DNA from: JBBRVP01 sp038246785
GTDB lineage: Bacteria > Actinomycetota > Actinomycetes > Jiangellales > Jiangellaceae
Length of the DNA: 34,641 nt
Assembly: GCA_038246785.1 (NCBI GenBank)
Contig: JBBRVP010000038.1
Coordinates: forward strand, 1 to 34,641
Reading direction: 5' to 3'
The position numbers and the translations under genes were made by a program. Below, one piece after another: positions 23,865 through 30,667 of this stretch. The notes under the pieces are model-generated. The model was not told the origin of the DNA. It made no database searches and worked only from the letters and a program-made list of their open reading frames with translations. The number at the start of each line of letters is the position of its first letter. The first letter of the stretch is position 1.

Positions 23865-24229
23865 GCCCCGAGCGACCCACCTCCCGGCCGGCTCCTCGGC
23901 CTGCGCTGCGCAAGGCGCCCGACGGCAGCGTCCACCCGGCCTCGACGCGGCTGTCCTCGCTGGCCGTCGACGCCGAGGCCATCCGCGCCGCGGCCAAGGG
24001 CAAGCCCGGGAAGGGCAAGGTCGCCGAACGTGGCAAGGGCGGAGGCAAGGGTGGGGCCAAGACCACCGGCGGCGGCAGCGGCAAGGCCGCGGATGTGGAC
24101 CAGCGCGTGGACCTCACCGTCAGCGTGCCCCGCTCGGTGCGCAAGCGGCTGCGCCGCAAGGCCGAGGCCCACGGCTGGACCGCCGAGGAGGCCGCCGCAC
24201 ACGTGCTGCGGGCCTGGGTGGACGACTGA
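23861..24229 (+). CDS. ParA partner with a C-terminal ribbon-helix-helix domain
   Basis: A 122-residue protein. The middle (about 49-75) is a Lys/Gly-rich low-complexity linker (KGKPGKGK, GKGGGKGG). The C-terminal part (VDLTVSVPRSVRKRLRRKA and HGWTAEEAAAHVL) is the pattern of a ribbon-helix-helix DNA-binding domain. GTG 23861 overlaps the ParA-like stop by 4 nt. Adjacent ParA and RHH proteins form many plasmid-type partition systems; here the centromere site has not been found. The linker is unusual among RHH partners. Confidence 0.75.
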   Translation: MSPERPTSRPAPRPALRKAPDGSVHPASTRLSSLAVDAEAIRAAAKGKPGKGKVAERGKGGGKGGAKTTGGGSGKAADVDQRVDLTVSVPRSVRKRLRRKAEAHGWTAEEAAAHVLRAWVDD

Positions 24230-24266
24230 CCTGCGTTTCCCAGTAGCGGCGGGCGGCGCGACGTCC

Positions 24267-24343
24267 TATCGTGCGCCGTACATGGGGAAGGAGGTGGTCC
24301 GCAGTTGAATACTGACCGGACGCATGAGGTGGCCACCAGCTAG
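24267..24343 (+). other. possible leader-peptide block (two tiny frames with a strong ribosome site)
   Basis: A TATCGT hexamer at 24267-24272 is followed by ATG 24282 and AAGGAGGTGG at 24288-24297, a near-consensus ribosome site. Ten nt later TTG 24305 opens a 12-codon frame, MNTDRTHEVATS, ending TAG 24341-24343. The short AT-containing text stands out against its GC-rich surroundings. Neither 24230-24266 nor 24344-24518 has a gene, apart from a palindrome GACCACGGTGGTC near 24394-24406. I have the impression of a conserved actinobacterial leader but cannot verify that here. Confidence 0.35.
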
Positions 24344-24518
24344 CCGCCCGTACCTGGACGGACTCCCGTGTCCCCCGGCCCGAGCGGCCGGCTGAGACCA
24401 CGGTGGTCACCGCAGCCCGCGGGGTCGCGCGTCGTCCGGCGCGGCTGGTCCTCCTCCGGGAGGGCCGACCCGCGGGCTGTTCCATGCCACCGTCCGCGCA
24501 CGTGGCACGCTCGCCCAC

Positions 24519-25244
24519 ATGCCTGCCCCCGTGCGTCCACCCGTTCTCGTGCCAGCCCGCTTCAACGGGCCCGACGGCGCCGGGAATGGCGGCTACGTCT
24601 GCGGCCTCGTCGCCGCCCTCGTCGACCGGCCCGTCGGCGGCGTTGGGGCAGTCGTGACGCTGCGGGTGCCGCCGCCCCTGGACACGCCGCTGACGGTGCT
24701 GTCCGACGCCGCCGACGCGGTCCGCCTGCTGGCCGGCAGCACGCTGGTCGCGGAGGGAGTGCGGGCGCCGATCGGGGTCGATGCGGTGGCGCGGGTGCCG
24801 TTCGAGCGGGCACGCGCCGCTGAGGCGGCGTACCCCGGTCTCGTCGACCATCCCTTCCCCCACTGCTTCACCTGCGGCCTCGCGCGGCCGGGGGACGATG
24901 GGCTCGGGCTGCGCCCCGGGCCGATCGGTCCCGGCCTTACCGCGTGCACGTGGGTCCCCGACTCCTCGCCCGCCGGCGAGGACGGCCGCGTGCTTCCGGC
25001 GGTGGTGTGGGCGGCGCTTGACTGCCCCGGCGGATGGACCTCGGACATCGCCGGGCGCCCCATGGTGCTCGGCCGGATGGCTGCCCGCATCGACACCCTG
25101 CCCGAGCCCGGTGAGCGCTGCGTCGTCGTGGGAGCCCGGTTCGGGACCGAGGGACGCAAGACGTGGACGGCGACGACGGCCTTCGGCGAGGACGGCCGAG
25201 AGCTCGGCCGCGCGGGGGCCACCTGGCTCACGCTCACGCCCTGA
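24519..25244 (+). CDS. thioesterase-like (hotdog-fold) hypothetical protein
   Basis: A 241-residue protein with the pattern FNGPDGAGNGGYVCGLVAAL near the start, HCFTCGLARPGDDG in the middle (Cys pair), LPAVVWAALDCPGGW, and a C-terminal EDGRELGRAGATWLTLTP. These fit a double-hotdog, acyl-CoA-thioesterase-like family common in actinobacteria; the catalytic details are unknown. ATG 24519 starts without a clear ribosome site. The last 26 codons are found again, without the rest, at 28409-28488. Its 3' end abuts a broken reductase gene on the opposite strand. Confidence 0.8.
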   Translation: MPAPVRPPVLVPARFNGPDGAGNGGYVCGLVAALVDRPVGGVGAVVTLRVPPPLDTPLTVLSDAADAVRLLAGSTLVAEGVRAPIGVDAVARVPFERARAAEAAYPGLVDHPFPHCFTCGLARPGDDGLGLRPGPIGPGLTACTWVPDSSPAGEDGRVLPAVVWAALDCPGGWTSDIAGRPMVLGRMAARIDTLPEPGERCVVVGARFGTEGRKTWTATTAFGEDGRELGRAGATWLTLTP

Positions 25245-25245
25245 C

Positions 25246-26066
25246 AGCGGGGCCTCGACGACCTGGTCACCGACGACGGCGTTGCTGACCACGAACACCG
25301 CTTCGAACTCGTGCGCGCGCGATGCGACAGGGCGGCGACGTCGGGCCGTCCGGCGACGGTGCCGACGAGGGTCGTGCACCCGCCGGAGAGGACCTTGGAC
25401 ACGACTGCAGCACCGGCCCGATACCGGCCCCGGTGGCGATCACGAGCACCCGGCGGTAGGCCTGGGCGTGTCCCATGAACCCGTTCCCACGCAGTCGGCT
25501 CACCAGCAGCGACGCGGGCGGTCGGCCGCCGGCGGCAGCCTGGCCGAGCCGCTCGGTCCAGTCGCCCGCTCGACGGATCACCAGGCAGTAGCGTCCAGGA
25601 CCCTCGCTGCCCACCGTCGATACGGCGAAGGAGTGCCACTCACGACCGTCGCGGCTGACCCGGACGAACTCGCCCAGCGATCGCCGCCCCGGCAAGGCGG
25701 TGATCACGATCTCCGGCGAACGTCGAGGACCTGTACGGGGACCCGGCGCACTCCGACCCATGGATGGGCGACGATCCCGATGAGGATCATCAGCGACAGG
25801 GCGGGCCACCCGCTGCCCGGCTCGAGGGATCCGTGGGCACGGACGCCGAGGAGGAGGCGCCAGCCGACGAGCACAGTGAGCACGATCAACACCGACCAGC
25901 CTCCGTACCGGTGTACCGCCTCGAAGGCGTCGTGCCGCCGCTCGCGGAAACGCTGCCGAGCCGACCAGGCCATCGTGACCAACGTGACCAGGACGCCGGA
26001 CTCGACGCGTCGGACGGCGGGGTCCGCCGCGACGGCCACGATCTCCAGGGCCACGGGCATGCTCAT
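25246..26066 (-). pseudogene. frameshifted membrane FNR-type oxidoreductase
   Basis: The minus strand reads first a membrane part (FEAVHRYGGWSVLIVLTVLVG and MILIGIVAHPWVGVRRVPVQVLDV, 26066-25720), then after a frame change EIVITALPGRRSLGEFVRVS, GPGRYCLVIRRAGDWTERL and YRRVLVIATGAGIGPVL (to about 25400). Two more frame changes lead to SHRAR, then FEAVFVVSNAVVGDQVVE (to about 25250). This is the order of actinobacterial ferredoxin-reductase-like membrane proteins with an NAD-binding end. The stretch between IGPVL and the C-terminal strand is also shorter than expected. At least three frame disruptions mean it is broken. Confidence 0.7.
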
Positions 26067-26384
26067 CCTGGCCTCCTCGCGCTGGTGGTCGACTCCCGCG
26101 CCGGCGCTCGATCCCGGCTCGGGCGGTGATCTCAGGCTAGGAATCCCTGCCTTCGCTGTGATCCACCGAAGCGTCCAACTCGCGCCGATCCGGCGCAGGC
26201 CGTGAGTAGACGAAGGGTCCAGTCCGACGGGGTGCCTTGCAGCGGGGGCTGCCGCGCAGGGTCTGCCGCGTCATTGGGCTTGGCTGTCGGCCGATGAAAA
26301 GGTGCACGTTCCGATGCTGCTTGGGCGGACCGCCCGTGTTCCCGTGGCAGTCAGGTGTGCGAAACGGATCGGCGAGCGGGACGC
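26067..26384. other. gap without recognisable gene
   Basis: Short frames on both strands lack coding-like codon use and starts with ribosome sites. The right end would contain sequence downstream of the minus-strand toxin gene. No hairpin with a U-run or repeat is obvious. Confidence 0.4.
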
Positions 26385-26714
26385 TCAGCGAGAGCAATCG
26401 ACGGCCACGCTCAAGGCCGTGCACACCTCGTGCATCCGGGAGTCGGCCAGGCGACCCAGTCGGCTGACGAGGATGGCGACTGAGACGCTCTCGACGGAGT
26501 CCAGGTTCACCGCGCAGAGTCGAGGCACCGGATCATCGGCGGGGTCCAGAACGACCTCGCTGGCAAGTCCACGAATCGTGGTCGTGCAGGGCGCCACGAG
26601 CGAACGCCGAAGCCGCGGGATCGCGGCGTCTCGGGACAGCACGACGACGGGACGGCGACCGATCTCGGGCATCTCGCACCACCACACCTCCCCGCGGGTG
26701 GGAAGCTCGTTCAC
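26385..26714 (-). CDS. MazF/PemK-family endoribonuclease toxin
   Basis: A 109-residue toxin with family landmarks: RGEVWWCEMPEIGRRPVVVL near the start, the RRSLVAPCTTTIRGLASEV strand with the catalytic Thr/Arg neighbourhood, and AVNLDSVESVSVAILVSRL followed by GRLADSRMHEVCTAL. Such toxins cut mRNA at short sequences and inhibit translation. GTG 26714 overlaps the antitoxin stop by 4 nt. The partner upstream is an RHH-type antitoxin, so this is a type II pair. Confidence 0.92.
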   Translation of the reverse strand: MNELPTRGEVWWCEMPEIGRRPVVVLSRDAAIPRLRRSLVAPCTTTIRGLASEVVLDPADDPVPRLCAVNLDSVESVSVAILVSRLGRLADSRMHEVCTALSVAVDCSR

Positions 26715-26947
26715 GAAGCAGCCGCCGCGCGTCGAAATGACGCCAAATCACCCCATTCGTCTGGTTCGTCCATGGAGTGCTCGTCGTAGGCGGCATAGCT
26801 GGCGTCCACCTCGGCCGCCCGGTGACGAACGAGCAGCGCGGCGAGGGCCTCGTCCACGAGCGCGGCGTCGGTGATCCCCGTGCGCAGGTTGCGGGCGGTG
26901 TCCAGGAGATCCGCGTCAACAGTCGTGCTCAAGCGTATGCGACTCAT
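26711..26947 (-). CDS. ribbon-helix-helix antitoxin of the MazEF-like pair
   Basis: A 78-residue protein: N-terminal RHH-type DNA-binding part (MSRIRLSTTVDADLLDTARN, then ITDAALVDEALAALLVRHR) and an acidic C-terminal tail (DEHSMDEPDEWGDLASFRRA) that would neutralise the toxin. ATG 26947 has no ribosome site, but a CATACT hexamer ends exactly 6 nt upstream (-12 to -7), so the mRNA may be leaderless. Two TGTGGCAT repeats overlap this promoter. Confidence 0.88.
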   Translation of the reverse strand: MSRIRLSTTVDADLLDTARNLRTGITDAALVDEALAALLVRHRAAEVDASYAAYDEHSMDEPDEWGDLASFRRAAAAS

Positions 26948-26964
26948 GCCACAAGTATGCCACA
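26946..26964 (-). promoter_or_regulatory. antitoxin promoter with direct-repeat operator
   Basis: On the minus strand TGTGGCAT occurs twice (26964-26957 and 26953-26946), 3 bp apart, and encloses the CATACT -10-like hexamer. Its position over the start and promoter suits autorepression by the antitoxin or the toxin-antitoxin complex. Confidence 0.45.
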
Positions 26965-27131
26965 GTGGTCCGGAGACGAGTCCCGAACAATGCTCGAAAC
27001 CCGTGGACGTGCCCCTCGGCCTGGTGACGTGAGCGGGCGCAGCTTCCCCAGGATGAACTGAGCCCAAGTCGATCAAGAGCCATCGTTCGCGCGCTGGTTT
27101 CGGGAGGGTACGCCCGATGCCGATGGTCACC

Positions 27132-27162
27132 GGCTGGTGGTCGGCAACGGCCACCACCAGCC
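27132..27162. repeat. 10-bp perfect inverted repeat
   Basis: GGCTGGTGGT (27132-27141) and ACCACCAGCC (27153-27162) are separated by 11 nt. It could be a terminator stem or a protein site; there is no U-run. Confidence 0.6.
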
Positions 27163-27288
27163 GCCACAGGTGGCCACCGCGGGCGGGGCGGTGCCGGTGA
27201 GCGGATGCGGTTCTCCTCGGCGATCCTGCCAGTGTCGTCAAGCAAGTCCCCGCAGTGGCCGAGGTCTTGCCGCTGCTGTCCCCTCCGA

Positions 27289-27353
27289 GAGTTGACCTAG
27301 GAGAAATCCACGTTTACCGCGACGCTGAACGTGGATATTTCCTAGATCAACTC
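27289..27353. repeat. 26-bp imperfect inverted repeat with 13-bp centre
   Basis: The left arm 27289-27314 (begins GAGTTGACCTAGGAG, ends ATCCACGTT) and right arm 27328-27353 (begins AACGTGGAT, ends GATCAACTC) match at 23 of 26 positions. It is markedly AT-richer than its surroundings. The symmetrical structure with an intact palindrome suggests a mobile-element end pair, an integrase/recombinase site or a strong bidirectional hairpin. Confidence 0.8.
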
Positions 27354-27498
27354 CCACGAGTGGTGGAGCGAGGGCGATGGGGACGCCGCGTGCGGAGTTC
27401 GCGCGGCCGCCCGCACTCGACGACGAGGCGGCTGACAGTCGACTACGAGGTGTCAAGGTGTGCCTGCTGAACGACGTTGCGGCCGCCTAGGGTCCCCC

Positions 27499-28366
27499 TC
27501 AGGCCGCGACGTCCGGTGCGAGGCCGTTTCGGAATGGGTAGGCGGTGGCCTGGGCCGGCTGTGCACAGCCGAGCTTCTGGTAGATGTTGATCAGGTGCTG
27601 GTGGACCGTGGCCGGGCTGAGCACCAGCGCCTGGGCGATCTTACGGTTGGACCAGCCGGCGGCGACCAGCCCCACGACGTCTCGTTCTCGGGCGGACAGC
27701 CCCGACGGCGACGCCCCGCGGCCGGCGGGAGGCCCGCGCCCGCGTCGTCCGGTCCCGGTTCGGAGTCGGCCAGGAGTGCGGCCGAGTCGATGTCCGTCGT
27801 TCGCCGGTCGCGGACGGCCGACTGGAACGGCGGTTTGCCGAGGGCCGTTGTCACCCTGGTCACCGCGATGTCGTACGCCGCCTGCTCGCCCGGCAGTCGA
27901 TGCACCCCGCTCGTCTCGCCGAGCTGGTCGGTGGCACCCCAGAGCCGGGCGGCCCGCCGGAGCAGTCCTCGGTCCACGGCCAGCACGGCGATGGCGTCAA
28001 GCGTCTCGGTGATCCACTTCTTGACGCTCGCGTCGCGCCGTACCCGCAGGGCCTGCCGAAGGTGTTCCTCAGCCGTCTCGGGCTCGGCGAGCCGGTGAGC
28101 GACGACCCCGGGGCTCGACAGCGCCGAACCGATCGAGTGCGGGTCGTCCAACGCCCAGCCAAGGGACAGGCTCTGCTCGATCAGGGTCCGAGCCGCCACC
28201 AGGTCGCCCTGCTCGATGGCCAGCGCCCCCTGCTGGCAGCGCCATGCACACGCCGAACCGGTCGCCAACCGCACGGAACAGCGGAAGGCACTCGGCCAGG
28301 AACCGCTCGGACGCGACGTAGTCGCCGCGCTCCTTGGCGATCACACGGAGCCTGACCAAGCCCCAT
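27499..28366 (-). pseudogene. truncated, frameshifted LuxR-type regulator
   Basis: The minus strand reads TPR-like text (LVRLRVIAKERGDYVASERF; then after a frame change near 28238 GALAIEQGDLVAARTLIEQS up to TRVTTALGKPPFQSA), and after a second change near 27720 a complete LuxR helix-turn-helix: GLSARERDVVGLVAAGWSN, RKIAQALVLSPATVHQHLIN, IYQKLGCAQ, stop at 27501. The N-terminal NTPase domain normal for LAL regulators is missing; the text starts abruptly near the displaced thioesterase fragment. Two frame changes and truncation make it nonfunctional. Confidence 0.75.
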
Positions 28367-28408
28367 CGCCGTACCGAGCTGGTCGCCTCTGGACCGCTCG
28401 GTTCGCCA

Positions 28409-28488
28409 GGACGGCGACGACGGCCTACGGCGAGGACGGTCGCGAGCTCGGCCGCGCGGGGGCCACCTGGTTGGTCGTCACACCCTGA
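28409..28488 (+). pseudogene. displaced copy of the thioesterase-like gene's 3' end
   Basis: Encodes TATTAYGEDGRELGRAGATW then LVVTP and a stop, nearly the same as the C-terminus of the gene at 24519-25244 (TATTAFGEDGRELGRAGATW). The DNA matches over about 80 bp with several differences, then stops matching. The rest of the gene is absent and the neighbouring sequence is the truncated LuxR gene, so a rearrangement joined them. Confidence 0.75.
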
Positions 28489-28602
28489 CGGCGCGGTCCT
28501 GGCGTGACCGCCAACCCAAGCCGGCCACTGCTCACGAGTGAAACGCCGGGCCGCACCAAGGCACCGCGAGTCGCTGGCAGTCCTCGGCGACGGGTGACCC
28601 GC

Positions 28603-29061
28603 TCAGGGGTTTTTCACCGGACCATCCCAGGACCAACGCGGCAGGCTCAGCCCGTTTGGCACGTCGTCGGCCGATCTCGGATAGGCGGCCATTCCGGTTG
28701 TCGCCCAACGGAACCAGTCCACAAGCGTGGAGCGAAGTGACTCGTCGGGCGCTATCCCGGCGTCGTCGAGAGCGAGGGCGAAGCACCGTTGGGCTCGCGC
28801 GTCCAAGTCCTCATGCTGACCGTTGCCGGCGTGCAGTCGCAGCACCTCGCTGTGGTCGCCCATGGTGTCGGTGTAGACACGCGGACCGCCGAGCGCCTCG
28901 GCCCAATAAGCCGCCAACCTCTGCACATGCTGCGGATGCTGACCCGAATGCGAGAACGGATGACTGACGACCGGGTCCTCCAGGCAGCGTCGGTGCCAGG
29001 CCCGGGCCAGGGCGAGAATCGCGGTCATGCCACCGGCGGCCTCGAAGACGCTGCTCTCCAT
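28603..29061 (-). CDS. truncated haemoglobin (group II-like)
   Basis: A 152-residue globin: FEAAGGMTAILALARAWHRR at the start, PFSHSGQHPQHVQRLAAYWA in helices C-E, and EVLRLHAGNGQH with His77 as the likely proximal haem ligand; the tail WSWDGPVKNP is typical. Bacterial group II globins bind O2/NO and may help detoxify NO. ATG 29061 has AGGA 8 nt upstream; an upstream open frame of 19 codons seems unneeded. The gene stands alone between broken genes. Confidence 0.88.
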   Translation of the reverse strand: MESSVFEAAGGMTAILALARAWHRRCLEDPVVSHPFSHSGQHPQHVQRLAAYWAEALGGPRVYTDTMGDHSEVLRLHAGNGQHEDLDARAQRCFALALDDAGIAPDESLRSTLVDWFRWATTGMAAYPRSADDVPNGLSLPRWSWDGPVKNP

Positions 29062-29148
29062 GAGCGCAATCCTGGGCGACCGACACCGGGCCTGGCTACG
29101 GGGCCGATGCTGCGGCACGTCACGGCCAGCATTCGGGCCTCACAACGA

Positions 29149-29543
29149 TCAGTCCGCCGTCCCCTGCGCGGCGATCTGGATCAGGTTGCCGCAGGTGTCG
29201 TCCAACACGGCGGTCGTGACCGGACCCATGACAGTCGGCTCCTGGGTGAATCGGACCCCCAGGGCGCGCAGCCGCTCGTACTCGCCCTGGACGTCCTTCA
29301 CTCCGAAGGAGGTGAAGGGAATGCCGTCCTCGACGAGCGCGGCCTTGAACGGCTTGGCGGCCGGGTGCTCGTCTGGCTCGAGCAGCAGCTCGACCCCGTC
29401 GGGCGCCTCAGGCGAGACCACGTCAGCCAGCGGTGCTCGCCGAGCGGGATGTCGGTCTTCGGTCGGAAGCCGAGGACGTCCGTGTAGAAGGCCAGCGCCT
29501 TCGCCTGGTCGTCGACCAGGACGCTGGCCAGGGTGATCTTCAT
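29149..29543 (-). pseudogene. glyoxalase/VOC-family gene with a one-base frameshift
   Basis: The minus strand begins MKITLASVLVDDQAKALAFY, TDVLGFRPKTDIPLGEHRWL in one frame; near 29421 one base appears missing and the reading continues VVSPEAPDGVELLLEPDEH and VKDVQGEYERLRALGVRF to a proper stop in the next frame. The whole domain (about 131 residues) would be present if the base were restored. The ATG overlaps the stop of the ArsR gene (ATGA), the usual ArsR-VOC operon. A sequencing error is as likely as true decay. Confidence 0.8.
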
Positions 29544-29833
29544 GGACCCTCCTTTCGCCGCTGAAGCCAGCGGTCCGCGATCCGCTCCAGCGGTCGCGGG
29601 TCGACATGACGGAACTTGTAGCGACCGTCGCGCCGCGTCTTGACCAACCCGGCGTCGACAAGGACATCGATGTGCTGGGACACCGCCTGCCGTGACGAGG
29701 CGACGCGATGCCTGGCCGCCAGCCGCGAACACAGCTCGAAAAGGGTCTGGTCGTCCCGGTCGGTCTGCTCGTCGAGGATCGCACGCCGCGTGGGATCTGC
29801 CAGGGCCCTGAAGACGTCCCCCACCCGCCGCAC
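29540..29833 (-). CDS. ArsR-family winged-helix regulator
   Basis: A 97-residue regulator with VFRALADPTRRAILDEQTD, a SSRQAVSQHIDVLVDAGLVK recognition region and YKFRHVDPRPLERIADRWL. No metal-binding ELCVCD cysteines are seen; ELCSRLA occupies that area, so it is a non-metal ArsR-type. The start is uncertain: GTG 29833 is used here because TTG 29842 lies inside the operator. It should control itself and the glyoxalase gene that overlaps it. Confidence 0.85.
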   Translation of the reverse strand: MRRVGDVFRALADPTRRAILDEQTDRDDQTLFELCSRLAARHRVASSRQAVSQHIDVLVDAGLVKTRRDGRYKFRHVDPRPLERIADRWLQRRKEGP

Positions 29834-29835
29834 AA

Positions 29836-29857
29836 CAGGCAAGCATTGACTTGCCTG
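29836..29857. promoter_or_regulatory. palindromic operator and -35 of the ArsR gene
   Basis: CAGGCAAG (29836-29843) and CTTGCCTG (29850-29857) form a perfect 8-bp inverted repeat with a 6-nt centre. On the minus strand a TTGACA (29861-29856) overlaps one arm. This fits autorepression by the ArsR protein encoded just downstream. Confidence 0.65.
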
Positions 29858-29908
29858 TCAAGCAGCTTCGGGGACTCGCTCGACGGCCGCGCCGCCGCCT
29901 GCGCGGAC

Positions 29909-30577
29909 TCAGGGGCTCAGTCGCTCGAGCAGCCACCGACCCTGGTCGGCCCGGCGGTAGCGGAGCCGGTCGTGGAGCCGGCCAGGAGCGCCCTGCCACA
30001 GCTCGACGGTCTCGGGGACGACCCGGTAGCCACCCCAGTCCTCCGGTAGCGGCACCGCGTTCGGGTGGGCCTCCTGCACCGCGGCGGCCCGGGCCTCGAG
30101 CTCGTCGCGCGTGGCGATGACGCTCGACTGGGCGCTCGCGGCCGAGCCGACCTGCGACTCGTACGGCCGGCTCCGCCAGTAGTCCAGCGCCACCTCGCGC
30201 GGCACCCGCTCCACGGCGCCATCCACGAGCACCTGCCGCGCCATCGCGAACCAGGGAAAGACCAGGGCCGCCCACGGGTTGGCGGCCAGCTCGCGCCCCT
30301 TGCGGGAGTCCGCGTGCGTGTAGAAGACGAACCCCCGGTCGTCGAGTTCCTTGACCAGGACGTGGCGTACGCTCGGTCGGCCGTCCGGCGAGGACGTCGC
30401 CAGCGCCGCGGCGTTGGGCTCCACCAGGCCGGCCTGGACGGCGTCGTGGAGCCAGCCGCGGACGGCGAGCAGCGGGTCGTCGGGGACATCGGCCTCGAGG
30501 AGTCGCCCGACGTCGTAGCGGCGGCGCAGCGCGGCGAGGTCGGTCGGCCGGCGCTCCACGGCAGGATCCTCCCGCAC
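29909..30577 (-). CDS. pdxH: pyridoxamine 5'-phosphate oxidase
   Basis: A 222-residue FMN enzyme that oxidises pyridoxine/pyridoxamine phosphate to pyridoxal phosphate. Family marks include EPNAAALATSSPDGRPSVRH, GFVFYTHADSRKGRELAANP, ALVFPWFAMARQV (FMN/substrate residues), YWRSRP and a C-terminal WQGAPGRLHDRLRY. GTG 30577 has GGAG 8 nt upstream; GTG 30559 is an alternative with an even better GGGAGG at the same distance. It is divergent from the citrate synthase gene. Cytoplasmic; supplies PLP for enzymes such as the nearby SerC. Confidence 0.93.
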   Translation of the reverse strand: MREDPAVERRPTDLAALRRRYDVGRLLEADVPDDPLLAVRGWLHDAVQAGLVEPNAAALATSSPDGRPSVRHVLVKELDDRGFVFYTHADSRKGRELAANPWAALVFPWFAMARQVLVDGAVERVPREVALDYWRSRPYESQVGSAASAQSSVIATRDELEARAAAVQEAHPNAVPLPEDWGGYRVVPETVELWQGAPGRLHDRLRYRRADQGRWLLERLSP

Positions 30578-30667
30578 GAGTGGTGCTCCGCACAGGCGGA
30601 CGAGGACCCGGAGTTGGCGAGCGCGACCGGGCACGACACGATGCGCTACGGCGGAGAGGAGATCTCG

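Larger units (their letters stand above)
26948..27498. other. 550-bp gap with two inverted repeats
   Basis: No frame with good coding character was found. The gap contains the hairpin at 27132-27162 and the long inverted repeat at 27289-27353. Around the latter, base composition drops noticeably in GC. Confidence 0.5.

Noticed and set aside
23064..24229. Integrated plasmid based on ParA
   Set aside because: No replication, mobilisation or integrase gene and no repeat pair flank the genes in this window.
26137..26424. Minus-strand 95-codon frame downstream of the toxin
   Set aside because: No ribosome site, composition unlike neighbouring genes, and it overlaps the well-supported toxin gene.
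25246..29543. Programmed frameshifting as an explanation for the broken genes
   Set aside because: I see no slippery heptamer with a following stem at the shift points, and several shifts per gene are needed.
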